Source: Raphanus sativus
Lineage: Eukaryota; Streptophyta; Magnoliopsida; Brassicales; Brassicaceae
NCBI RefSeq assembly: GCF_000801105.2
Contig: NC_079511.1
Span: 18,685,792-18,749,791 of the forward strand
DNA: 64,000 nucleotides
Direction of reading: 5' to 3'
A program made the position numbers and the translations under genes. Positions 1-10,178 of this stretch are shown one piece after another (the first letter of the stretch is position 1; every line of letters starts with the position of its first letter). The notes beneath the pieces are model-generated. The model ran no database searches. It saw nothing but the letters and a program-made list of their open reading frames with translations, and had not been told where the DNA came from.

Positions 1-313
1 CCGTCTGATAACACTGGTACGTCCTCAAGTAACGTGCTTCTGGGTCAAGTGTCTCACAGAATATGTCTAGCAATCAAAGTTTATCAAACTTCCCAGCTTC
101 GTATATGCACTACAAAAGAGTACACAAAGAATCTGCTCATGTAAGACTATCAAGTAGCTCTTCCTATGATCATGAAACGCATTAAAAAGAGTCAACTGAC
201 CAAAACTACTATGCTCCAAGGATTAGGCATCCTTTGCAAGTCCAACAAAAATTGAGGCAGCATTTCACAAGTACTCCGAGTAATTTTATTCCTACGCAAA
301 TTGGTTATGATCA
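1..313 (-). pseudogene. ORC3: ORC3 exons, left duplicate copy (partial)
   Basis: This is the left copy of the two ORC3 exons described for the right copy. Bases 1-109 read on the minus strand as the exon containing the peptide CIYEAGKFDKL, then an in-frame TGA, then LLDIFCETLDPEARYLR. The further-upstream exon, about 201-313, reads LLDLQRMPNPWSIVVL before a GT donor. ORC3 is a subunit of the origin recognition complex that loads replication helicase. The rest of this copy, if present, lies left of the window. The in-frame stop is shared by both copies, so it arose before the duplication. Confidence 0.6.
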
Positions 314-686
314 GAAATAAGTACATTCAATTTTCTATCCAGAAGCTCCAACAAGGATTGCATAGAAGACCGACACCAGTAACCTGCTCATCATGGAGGC
401 AATGGATCATGTGCTATATCCTTCAATTTATTTCGTCTTCGATGTGTTAACAAAACTTTCCTAAATTCTGACAACGTAGTAGCAGTGGATCATGTGTTTC
501 CATCTCTCGACCAAAACAGTGTAAACCTCCAGTTTCGTTGTCTTATCCAAACTGATTCAAAATTCATTGCATGTATTATAGGGAAACCCAGTTTATCAGC
601 TTTTGTGTATTCATACGACTACCAGATATTGCATTTAGCATCAAACGTACAACAAAGACGGCACTAAAATTAAAAATCTGTAAATT

Positions 687-1467
687 TCAGAAAGAGTAGT
701 CTTTCAAATCTGCTTTGGAGTCGTCGATATCAATCTCAGGCACGCATTCTTCAGCAGTAAGAGGGAGCAGTTTACGAGTCTTAGGCTTCAAGTTGTGTTT
801 GTGCAAATCACTCTTACAATGCTCTCTGTGTTGCTTAGCTTCCCCAACGAACGTGTTGCAAGTGCTGCACCTGGTTCCTTTTCCTTCTCCTTCTGTACCT
901 GTACCCATCTCTTGCTTCTGCATTTTTCTTGCTAAGTTCAACGACGGGATCTGTCTCACTCTCAGTAGGCAACAAGGGCTTGTTGGTCTGCAATACCATA
1001 TCATCATGCTCATCGTAATGATCCATGCTTGTGTCACCTTCAGCATGAACTGATACAGCGAGTATCTTTAATCTCCCCTGCATATTCCTCACAAGGGAAT
1101 CACATTCTCGGAATAGTCCCGGTTCCATCTCACAGACCTGCACAAGAATGTATCAACACAATCAGAGCAGGATTAGAGAAAAAAAACTGCTCAAAGCAAT
1201 ACAATCATTACAGTGGACATCTGAGTTCCAGATTCTTCTTGGGAGACAAGAGAAGTGTCCCATTCTTTTAGCTTTGAACAGGAACAGTGAGACGCAGCCT
1301 CATAGGAGAACGCTTTATAGGGAAGTGCTTCTGCAGCACACGGAAGACATCAAGAGCCTGCACAAGTTCAATAATCAAAACAAAAATGAAGCAATCTCGA
1401 AGTGGTTGCCTTGCTTTTTCAGTCTAACTCTCTTCTGCCCTACCGGCTGCACCAGCGTCTTCGACAT
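687..1467 (-). pseudogene. SBDS: SBDS gene fragment with internal deletion (left copy)
   Basis: SBDS is the conserved ribosome-maturation factor that helps release eIF6 from 60S subunits; plant versions have a C-terminal zinc-finger extension. On the minus strand an ATG at 1467 opens with MSKTLVQPVGQKR, the SBDS N-terminus, then VRLKKQGNHFEIA. It lacks about six residues before VRLKK and most of the central domain. It resumes at about 1360 with ALDVFRVLQKHFPIKRSPM, followed by a probable retained intron (about 1140-1217) and EMEPGLFRECDSLVRN. A +1 A near 925 shifts the frame before the C2H2-type finger (CSTC...HREHC...H). The natural stop after KDYSF is kept at 687-689. The retained intron argues for a DNA-level copy, not a retrocopy. 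It is not functional as read. Confidence 0.8.
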
Positions 1468-1782
1468 CTCTCTCTCTCTTGTAAGTTTCTGCAAACTAAG
1501 TCGTTTTTCCCTCTGCTTGCCTGCAAAATGCGCTTTTGTTTGGGCTAATTGTTAGATGGACTTGAGTAACCAAATTAGCAATAGAAATTTAAGAAAATGG
1601 CAAATATTTCAACGTAATAACGAAACTAATAGAGAAATATCCTTTGAAAATCCTATAAAAATATTTATCATTAATATACCCACTAAGGATTCAAATGATC
1701 AATATTTCTTGTTTATTAAAAGAAAAATATTTAAAAATTTATAACATGTAGTTTTGTATTAAATTAAAAAGTGTTTATTCAA

Positions 1783-3707
1783 TCCCTATTATATTATTAA
1801 AAATATTATTTAAGAAGTCAGTTTCCTATGTGTCTCGCTCACGTTAACTCTCGTAATGGTTGATTACACGGATACCTTTAATGAATTAAAATTATTACAA
1901 TTAAATATTTTATTGACTTTTTATTTAATTTCCTTTTTTAAAATTTCCAAATAACATATATAATAAAAAGGAAACATTTATAAAGTTTAAAAGCAAATTT
2001 GAAAACGAAAATATATGCCTATATAATATAATTTCATTAAAAAGGAAAGTTCACAAAGTAGTAATATTCCATTTTTAAAAATAATATAAAATATACTTTT
2101 GAAGTAATAAAATACTTTATTTATATCTATATTTTCTTGATAAAAATATATATTTGTATATAATGTGATTATATAAAAGAAAATTTCACATAGATAATCT
2201 TGATATTAGAAAAATAAATATTATTTATTTTAAAACATTATTTTAAACAATACAATTTCGAAGTAATAGAAATATTTTAATATATCTATATATTTTTCTT
2301 AGATGATTACATACAATAATTAAGTAACATAAAAATATATATGTTTCATTCACTAAAAATAGTTTATAATTAGTATTATTGAAATGTTTTTATTTATTTC
2401 CATATATTTATTTGACTATAATATCTTTCAATTACAGCAAAAATATCTATAAATTATATTTTACTTATATAATATAATTTCTCAAATACACTCACAATTT
2501 TTTACTGTTTATTTTTAATAGATATTAGAAAATGAAAATATATTTTAACAGTAAACATCTTTTGATCAAATAATTTCAAAATATTTAAATTAAAATAAAA
2601 CGATATAATTTAACAAGGTAGATATATTATATTTTATCATTATTAAAATTATATGTTTTCTTAATATAAAATTTGATTTTAAATTTTATGTTTTTATGTT
2701 TGTTGAAATCAACATAACCATAATCAAAATACAAAAGCAAATTTGAATTCAGATTTTTAAGATTATTTTTAAGATTATTTATAATAAATTTCAGTTTACC
2801 ATTCAATAAATCTAAGTCAAAAAATTATTTAGAATTTATAAAATATTTTAATTACTGTAGATATTGATATGTGTTCATGAGCTTCCAAAAATATATGAGT
2901 TACTTATGAATGTAACTTCCTATTGATCATTGATAAATATATAAAAATACATCCACATTAAACGATAAATAAAAATAATTTGATATGACTTAATTATAGT
3001 AAAAATAATTATATTTCAGTTGAATTTGAAAGAATATATGCAACTTAATATACTCACAACATGAGTAACTCGACTAATCCAACTTATATCTAATAGCATA
3101 GATTAAACAATAAAAACATATAATTTTATGGTAATAATTAGTTTTATAAATATAAATTATAGGATGCATTAAAAGATATTAAGAAATGAAAATAAAATAT
3201 TAATCAACTATTACAATTTAGTTCTTTTGTAAAATTTATATGTGTAGGCATGAGACTTCATAATATCATCGTTATATTAATTTATTTAATTTGAAATCCG
3301 ACACTTTAGTTTTTCTCTTATTTCATTTTAAGCACAATATATCTTAATTTATAAATAATCATCCTAAAATATATTTACATATATAAGACAACCAACCAAC
3401 CAACCTAAATGCAAATAATAAAATTGATCAAAATTTTAATATATTTAAATAAAAATATTATAATTGAATTCAAAGAAATAAATGTAAACCAATATATTCC
3501 AAATGATAACTAAAACGACTGTAAAAAAATAAAACTGACAGCATATAAAATATCTAAAATCATATGTCTTAATAAAATAATATAATATTATTAAAATAAA
3601 TTATGTTTAAATTAATATTCAATTAAAAGTAAATAGCAATTAATTATTATAGTATATTTACTTTATAAATATTTATATCTGTGCATGAGCACTGAAAAAT
3701 CACCTAG
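1783..3707 (+). mobile_element. Non-autonomous Helitron, absent from the duplicate copy
   Basis: The element begins TCCCTATTATATTATTAAAA at 1783 and ends CTAG at 3707. A short hairpin (GTGC-ATGA-GCAC, about 3681-3692) lies just upstream of the end, which is the Helitron 3' layout. It sits between A (1782) and T (3708), with no target duplication. The duplicate copy reads straight through this point at 24154/24155 with a single A-to-G difference, giving the empty site. The 1925-bp interior is AT-rich and I see no Rep/helicase coding sequence, so it would need RepHel supplied in trans. Confidence 0.85.
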
Positions 3708-3937
3708 TTGTTACGTAATTGGAATGCTAATTTTGAAAATCCATTCAGAATTTTGTTAGTCAAAATTAAATTTCTAAGAAATGTTATATTATATAGTATA
3801 TCCATTATAAATTACTAAACTATTAAAAGTCGCACATAAATTTTTTGTGATCAATATTTAATTTTTTTATGTAATAAGTTACAATGATTATAAAACCATA
3901 TAAATAAATAATTTTATTTTAATAGGTGTTTATGTTA

Positions 3938-3992
<55 letters not shown>
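3938..3992. repeat. (TA)n microsatellite
   Basis: An uninterrupted run of TA dinucleotides of about 50 bases. The duplicate copy at about 24657-24715 has a TAAATA-type run followed by TA repeats, so the tract has changed since duplication. Confidence 0.95.
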
Positions 3993-3996
<4 letters not shown>

Positions 3997-4320
3997 TATC
4001 GTTAAATTAAACTATACATCATATGAAAATACATAATTATATTTTGATATTTGCATTGAACATATATTGAAAAGTTAATATTTTAATTTTGAAATCTTCA
4101 TTGTTTTTAAAATGATTATAAGTTATTGAAACTATTAAACATCTCACATTAAAAAACAATTCATTGGTGTAAAATGTTTTTACACAAATATGTAAATAAT
4201 CATAAAATCATATGAGTAGAAACCTCATTTAATAAATATCATATTAAAAATATATCATATATCTATGTTAATATCATTTAAATTATCTCCTCTAAGGAGA
4301 TTATTGAGGTTTCTAAAAAA

Positions 4321-7300
4321 TTGCAGGATGCATATAAGGATGAAGAGGAGTATTGGCATCAGAAAAGTAGAAATGTGTGGTATTCATCGGGGGATCTAAA
4401 TACTAACTTCTATCATGCCCTAACAAGGCAAAGACGGATTCGCAATAGGATTGTGGGACTTTATGATGAGGCAGGTACTTGGATAATGGATGAGAATGGA
4501 GTGGAAAAGGTGGTCGTGAATTACTTCGGAAATCTGTTCACGACTACTGATCTTTTCAATTTTGATAATTTCCTGGAGGAGGTAACACCAGCTATCTCAT
4601 TTCAGATGAATCAACGTCTTCTCCGGGTAGCAACGGAGGACGAAGTGAAACAAGCTTTATTTATGATGCACCCAGAAAAGGCACCGGGACCGGATGGAAT
4701 GACCGCCCTTTTTTCCAGATTTCCTGGCATATTATAAAGGATGATCTAGTGGGATTGGTTAATCATTTTTTGACCACAGGAGAGATGGACCCAAGGCTAA
4801 ATCTTACAAATATTTGTATGATTCCAAAAACGGAAAGACCTACACGGATGACTGAGTTGAGACCCATCAGTCTCTGCAATGTAGGATACAAGATTATATC
4901 AAAAGTGCTTTGTGAGAGGCTAAAAATATGTCTTCCAAGACTTATATCGGAAACACAATCGGATTTTGTACCAGGGAGGTTGATTTCAGATAATATTCTG
5001 ATTGCTCAAGAGATGTTTCATGGATTGAGGACGAATAAATCTTGCCAAAATAAGTATATGCCAATAAAGACGGATATGAGTAAAGCATATGATAGGGTGG
5101 AATGGGATTTTATCCAAGCACTGCTCAACATACTAGGTTTTGATTCACATTGGACAAAACTAATGATGGATGTATTTCTTCGGTTCAGTATCGGGTTTTA
5201 CTAAATGGTCAACCAAAGGGACTTATAACCCCACAAAGGGGTCTTAGGCAGGGGATCCACTATCTCCATATCTCTTTATTTTGTGTACAGAGGCGCTGAT
5301 TGCGAATATTAAGAAAGCGGAACAAGAAAAACAATTGACGGGAATGAAAGTAAATATTAAGAAAGCGGAACAAGGAAAACAATTGACGGGAATGAAAGTA
5401 GCGAGAGCTTGCCCATCAATATCTCAACTGCTGTTTGCAGATGATAGTCTCTTTTTTTGTAAGGCACAGAGGGATGAATGTGAGACTATTCTCAGGATTC
5501 TGAAGGAGTATGAGGCAGTCTCGGATCAACTGATTAATTTTCAAAAATCGTCAATTCAATTTGGACATAAAATTGAGGAATCTAGGAGGCAAGAGATGAG
5601 GGATATATTGGGGATTCAGAATATAGGAGGTATGGGGTCATATCTGGGATTACCAGAAAATCTAAGTGGATCAAAGATACAAGTATTTGGATTCGTACAA
5701 GATCGACTAGATACAAGAATTAATGGGTGGACATTTCGGTACTTTACTAAAGGAGGTAAGGAAATGGTCATTAAGTCGGTAGTGACGGCTTTACCAAAAC
5801 ATGTAATGTCCTGTTATAGACTACCAAAAACTACTATTAAGAGGCTTACGAGTACGGTCGCAAAATTTTGATGGAGTCCCGAGGGAAGTACAAAGGGCAT
5901 GCATTGGAAATCATAGGACAAGGTGTGCCTTCCTAAGGAGGAGGGTGGTTTGGGTTTTAAGGATATCTTGAATTTCAATACTGCAATGCTTGGAAAACAA
6001 CTTTGGCGTCTAATAAATAAACCGGATACTCTATTCGCTAGAGTATTCAAGGGTCGGTATTTTAGGAACGCTTCACCCCTGGAACCAATCTGTTCTTACT
6101 CCCCATCATATGGATGGAGGAGTATCGTATCAGCTAGATCTCTGGTTAGCAAAGGACTAATTAAAAGGGTGGGAACAGGTTCATCTATTTCAGTATGGAG
6201 TGACCCTTGGCTCCCAACCACTCGCCCGAGACCTGCAAACAAAAATCATCACAACTTATTCCCGGAACTTACGGTTGACTCTCTTATTACTCCAGGTTCT
6301 AGGACTTGGAACTCACAAGCCATTAGGGCTTTGGTGGATCCATTGGATGCCAAGATTATTGAAAGTACACCTCTTAGTAGGTTTTGTATAGAAGATAAGG
6401 ACGGCTGGCATTTCACCAACAATAGAAAATATATGGTTAAATCAGGATACGAGGTGGAAAGGGTCTACCCCGACAAAGAAAAACAACTAGCTTGCTATGG
6501 ACCGACGGTAGAGGTGTTGAAAGCTTTTTGTTGGCAGGTTAAGTGTCCACCAAAAATAAAGCATTTTCTTTGGCAGATTGTATCAGGGTGTGTTGCGGTC
6601 AAAAAAAAATTAAAATCCCAAAGAATGCAAGGAGAAATTACTTGCAACAGATGTGGGAGTGCTGAGGAATATTTGAATCATGTATTCTTTGAATGTTCTC
6701 CAGCGCGGCAAATATGGGCGTTGTCAATTATACCAACAAATCCAAATGTGTTCCCCTCGGAATCATTGTTTGCTAACATGGATCATTTATTCTGGAGAGT
6801 CTTACCCAAGATGAATGATCATCAGTTTGCATGGATCCTATGGTACATTTGGAAAGCAAAGAACAACAAGGTCTTCAGTAACCTGGATGTTGATGCTAGG
6901 GATACACTAAAGCTGGCTGAGACGGAATCTACCATGTGGGCTGCGGCCCAAGATTTGACCATCCGATCTTCCATACCACCGCAAGTTCATCAGCTTCCCT
7001 CAATTCCAGGAAGATGGTGCTTTACCGATGGTTCGTGGAAGGATAAGGACTCTTACTCGGGACAAGGCTGGTTTAGTACTCTGGAAGGATATGAGGGTTT
7101 AATGGGGGCACGAAATGTTCGGGCAAGTATGTCTCCCCTTCATTCGGAGGTGGAAGCATTGATTTGGGCAATGGAATGTATGAAGAATTTACGACAGTTT
7201 CAGGTTACGTTTGCAACAGATTGTTCTCAATTGGTGAAGATGGTTTCGGAACCAGAAGAGTGGCCAGCGTTTGCAAGTTATCTGGAGGACATCAGGAGCT

Positions 7301-7452
7301 TACAAAGCAGTTTCCATAGCTCACAGCTTATTCATGTACCAAGGACGGCAAAGTCAAGGGCAGATCGTTTAGCACGCAGTGCCAGACAACAATCGTCTTT
7401 TGTCATTCACATGGATGCTGAGCTACCAGTTTGGTGTACAAAGTCAGTATGA
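4321..7452 (+). pseudogene. LINE ORF2 remnant: reverse transcriptase, zf-RVT, RNase H
   Basis: ORF2 of plant L1 elements makes the endonuclease/reverse transcriptase used in target-primed integration. Visible in order: RT segments with KAPGPDGMT (4680s), LRPISLCNVGYKIISKVL (4850s) and the catalytic LLFADDSLFF (about 5425-5455); a zf-RVT domain with CPPKIKHFLW and CNRCGS...HVFFEC (about 6540-6690); and a C-terminal RNase H domain beginning GRWCFTDGSW (about 7010) to the stop at 7450-7452. The frame breaks near 4737 and 5200. In-frame stops occur at 5869-5871 and near 5910, each at a position where the second LINE (30572-33567) has TGG. A 48-bp in-frame tandem duplication occupies 5305-5400. 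The apurinic endonuclease is absent. Not functional. Confidence 0.92.
5305..5400 (+). repeat. 48-bp in-frame tandem duplication inside LINE RT
   Basis: Bases 5305-5352 are repeated at 5353-5400 with one difference, adding 16 residues (NIKKAEQ...GMKV twice) just before the FADD catalytic motif. The second LINE has a single unit here. Confidence 0.93.
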
Positions 7453-7714
7453 GTCTGTATGTTTGATGACAAAAAAACATCATTTAAATTAATTATACAT
7501 CATATACATAGATAAGATTGATTGTTTTGATATATTTATCCTAAAATGATTGCGGAAAAGAGGGATCATTTAATTTATATGCGCGGATTTCTTAGTCATT
7601 TAATGATATATTTTTATTATTTCATAATATGCAGAAGAATATAAAATAAGTAATAAATATAAATATTTATTCTGAACAAACGCATATCTTAACCTAAGTA
7701 TAAATCTCTTTAAT

Positions 7715-8000
7715 AATTTTAAATCTTAAACATTTCTAAATCTCATGCAAAAAAAAAGAACAAGAGAATAAACTCCAAAAATCGAGCAATAACCAAAATA
7801 AAAAATTGACATATAAAGAAAACAATATTGAAGATAGGAAGGATATGCAATATCTTTTTAATAATTTTAAATTTTAAACATTTCTAAATCTCAGGCAAAA
7901 AAAAAGAACAAAATGAGAATAAACTCCAAATCAATATTTATATAGAGCAATAACCAAAATAAAAAAATGACATAAAAAGAGAAAAATATTGAAGATAAAA
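7715..8000. repeat. Two-unit direct repeat of about 140 bp
   Basis: Two tandem units begin with AATAATTTTAAATCTTAAAC-like sequence at about 7712 and 7858 and end with ATATTGAAGAT. The same two units are in the right copy (about 25176-25310 and 25335-25470), so the repeat predates the duplication. Confidence 0.8.
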
Positions 8001-8329
8001 AAGATTGACACTTGAATGTAAATTTCTTATAACCATAATTAACTTTTAAACTGCTAAATCATGATATAAACCCGAGTTGACATATTTTCATTGTAACTGG
8101 ATAACAGGCTTGAGATTCTTCGGTCTAAATGTTAGGTTCTTATGCGATAATTTATTTTTAGACCTAAAATGTTTTTAAAAAAAGGATCAGCTAATCAGTA
8201 AACAAATTGTGTAATTAACAAAAAAAAGTTTTAAGAAATTTATTTCAGGGCCAAAAATATTATTCAACCAAGAATATAAATTTTATTTTTTCATACAATA
8301 TTTTTTAAATAATTTTCATATAAATTCAC

Positions 8330-8357
8330 CATGCGCAAGGCGCATGTCTTATCCTAG
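8330..8357 (+). mobile_element. Helitron 3' terminus (older element, both copies)
   Basis: A perfect 7-bp hairpin stem, CATGCGC-AAG-GCGCATG (8330-8346), is followed after 7 bases by CTAG at 8354-8357 and then a T. This is the canonical Helitron 3' end. The right copy has the same end with decayed stem bases near 25804-25830. I could not locate the matching 5' TC end, so the element's extent, and whether it carried the SBDS/ORC3 fragments, stays open. Confidence 0.75.
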
Positions 8358-9591
8358 TGTTTTAATAAAGAGGTAAATTACATCTATACTCTTATGATGA
8401 ATTAATTTATATTTTATGATTTAGAGTTAAGGGGTGAAGTTTCAGGATAGGTCTAAATTAAAAAAATATATTAAAAGTTAAAAATAAAATTAAAATATAT
8501 TTTTAAAACATATTTTCGAATTTAAAAAAAGAAAATTTCTGAAAAAAATTTTAAAATTTTTTTATAAAATGTTTGAATTTGAAAACATATATTCCGAAAC
8601 TATATAAAAATTATTATTTTTTATCTAGGGTTTAAAATTCTTTTGTCTCTTTAATAAAATCTATGTTGCTCATTTTGTATTTGAAACTCAAAAACTTAAA
8701 AATGATCTATTTGAGAGAATTGCTCAAACTAATATTTACGACACATTTGATCTGGTTATATCCTTTCTATTTATTAGGAACTATTCCATATAAAAGAAGG
8801 AAGAACCATCTATATCACACGTTTATTGATCTGGATACATGAGTGTTTTATTATATATCATCAAAGTAGTATAAGATTCAAACTACATCCACAGACTCTA
8901 AATACTACAACCCAAACTCTCAACTATTAAACTCTAAACCATAAAACCAAATCACTAAACCATAAATCAGAATATACATTATAATATATGTCCATAATAT
9001 TTTAAATAAAATCAAAATTTTAAAATATGTAATATTTTGTTTTTATGTGCAAAACATAGTATATATCTTTTATAAATATAAAATAATATATAACAATGAA
9101 AACGAAGACAATGTCGATGACATTGTTTAGAGTGTACAAAAAAATTATTTAAACCCTCTACAAATAATATATAATAGAGGATGAGATGTAAGAGAAATAA
9201 TTTGGACCATATGATAAACAAATCATATTGAATTTATTTGTAATATTTGTCTAATATTTGCGTGAAATGAGTTTATATTACAATTATGTACACAAAAATG
9301 ATAGACAAAAAATATAAATTTGACAAAAATAACATATTTTTATATTTAAAAAAATAGTATAGAAATGTGGGAGGAATAAAAAACGATTAAAATAGTATAG
9401 TAGATTGATATATTATTTTAAAATACATACTCACTGTTAGATATGATTTTGTAAAAATTATAGGCAATCTCGTATTTGTTGTAACCAACTCCCCTATATA
9501 TTGAAAGTGTATACAATGTAAATATTTGATGGAAATCATTTGTCTTACATTGAATCAGAGTGGTCATCCTGAATACCATGTAAATAACATA

Positions 9592-9640
9592 TCTATACTA
9601 TTAAAATTTAAAACATAAAGTCTTTTTTAAGGTGTCTTTC
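9592..9640 (+). mobile_element. Helitron-like 5' terminus at the edge of the duplication
   Basis: The sequence TCTATACTATTAAAATTTAA starts directly after an A (9591), at the exact point where homology to the right copy (27075) ends. TCTATACTATTAAAA is typical of plant Helitron 5' ends. I did not find a convincing 3' CTRR end whose flank matches 27076 onward, so only the terminus is called. Confidence 0.55.
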
Positions 9641-10178
9641 TGTTTCAGTAGTATTTACAAGTCTCTGCTACTGAAATATTTTTAGGCTATGATTTTTTTA
9701 AATTATGTATTTTCCTAATTTCTTTTTAATGCAACACCAAATCATTTAAAATTTCTTTCCCCTTTAAATATAACTAACTAACTAAAGATGTTTTGAATTT
9801 CAAAGTCGAGATCTTAACAAAGCTTGGATTTTTTGTTGTTTCATGCTTAAAAGTTTGGAATTTGAATGTTTTCCATTGTAAGTGCTTCCTCTCCACCATG
9901 ACTACAAGCGAGCTTATAGGCTATGTATCCTTTATATATTTGTAAGGTTTGTTTTCTTCTTCTTTTTCTTAAAGTTTGTTCTATAATTCATTAATTACAC
10001 AACTTATTTATTTGATCTGCTGTTTCTATTCTGAAATACACTCCCAGGATCTGTTTTTGTCTTTTGGGAGGAGTGAAGTGGCTCGGAACTCAGGAGATCA
10101 GGGACAAGTGCAACAAACAAGTTCGGTTAACCAGGGTTTTCTTTTACTTTCTGTTTTGTCCAGTTTAGTTTCATATGA

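Larger units (their letters stand above)
4286..7478 (+). mobile_element. 5'-truncated LINE (L1-type) retrotransposon
   Basis: The element is flanked by a perfect 13-bp target duplication, ATCATTTAAATTA, at 4273-4285 and 7479-7491. It ends in a short A tail after TTTGATGAC. The duplicate copy holds the unoccupied site once, at 24921-24933, which fixes the boundaries. The 5' part including the endonuclease domain is missing, as expected from incomplete reverse transcription. The coding part is described separately. Confidence 0.95.
1..9591. repeat. Left copy of a segmental duplication (partner 22338-27075)
   Basis: Bases 1 to about 1780 match 22338 to about 24150 almost base for base. The match resumes after two insertions (1783-3707 and 4286-7478) and runs at lower identity to 9591, where the partner is at 27075. 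Both copies carry the same ORC3 exon, SBDS fragment, AT-rich tail and a Helitron-type hairpin. Homology stops exactly where a Helitron-like 5' end starts at 9592. Because base 1 is already inside the shared ORC3 exon, the copy almost certainly extends left of the window. Confidence 0.93.
7492..9591. other. AT-rich gene-free tail of left duplicate
   Basis: No gene seen. The stretch pairs with 24934-27075 of the right copy. It contains a two-unit repeat (7715-8000) and a Helitron-type 3' terminus (8330-8357). ORF-like stretches here are short and not conserved between copies. Confidence 0.8.

Noticed and set aside
7715..8000. CRISPR-like array
   Set aside because: Only two long adjacent AT-rich units, no regular short repeats with unique spacers. 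The genome is eukaryotic.
1..9591. Independent second SBDS/ORC3 locus
   Set aside because: Shared frameshifts, stops and flanks with 22338-27075 show that it is a duplicate, not an independent gene.
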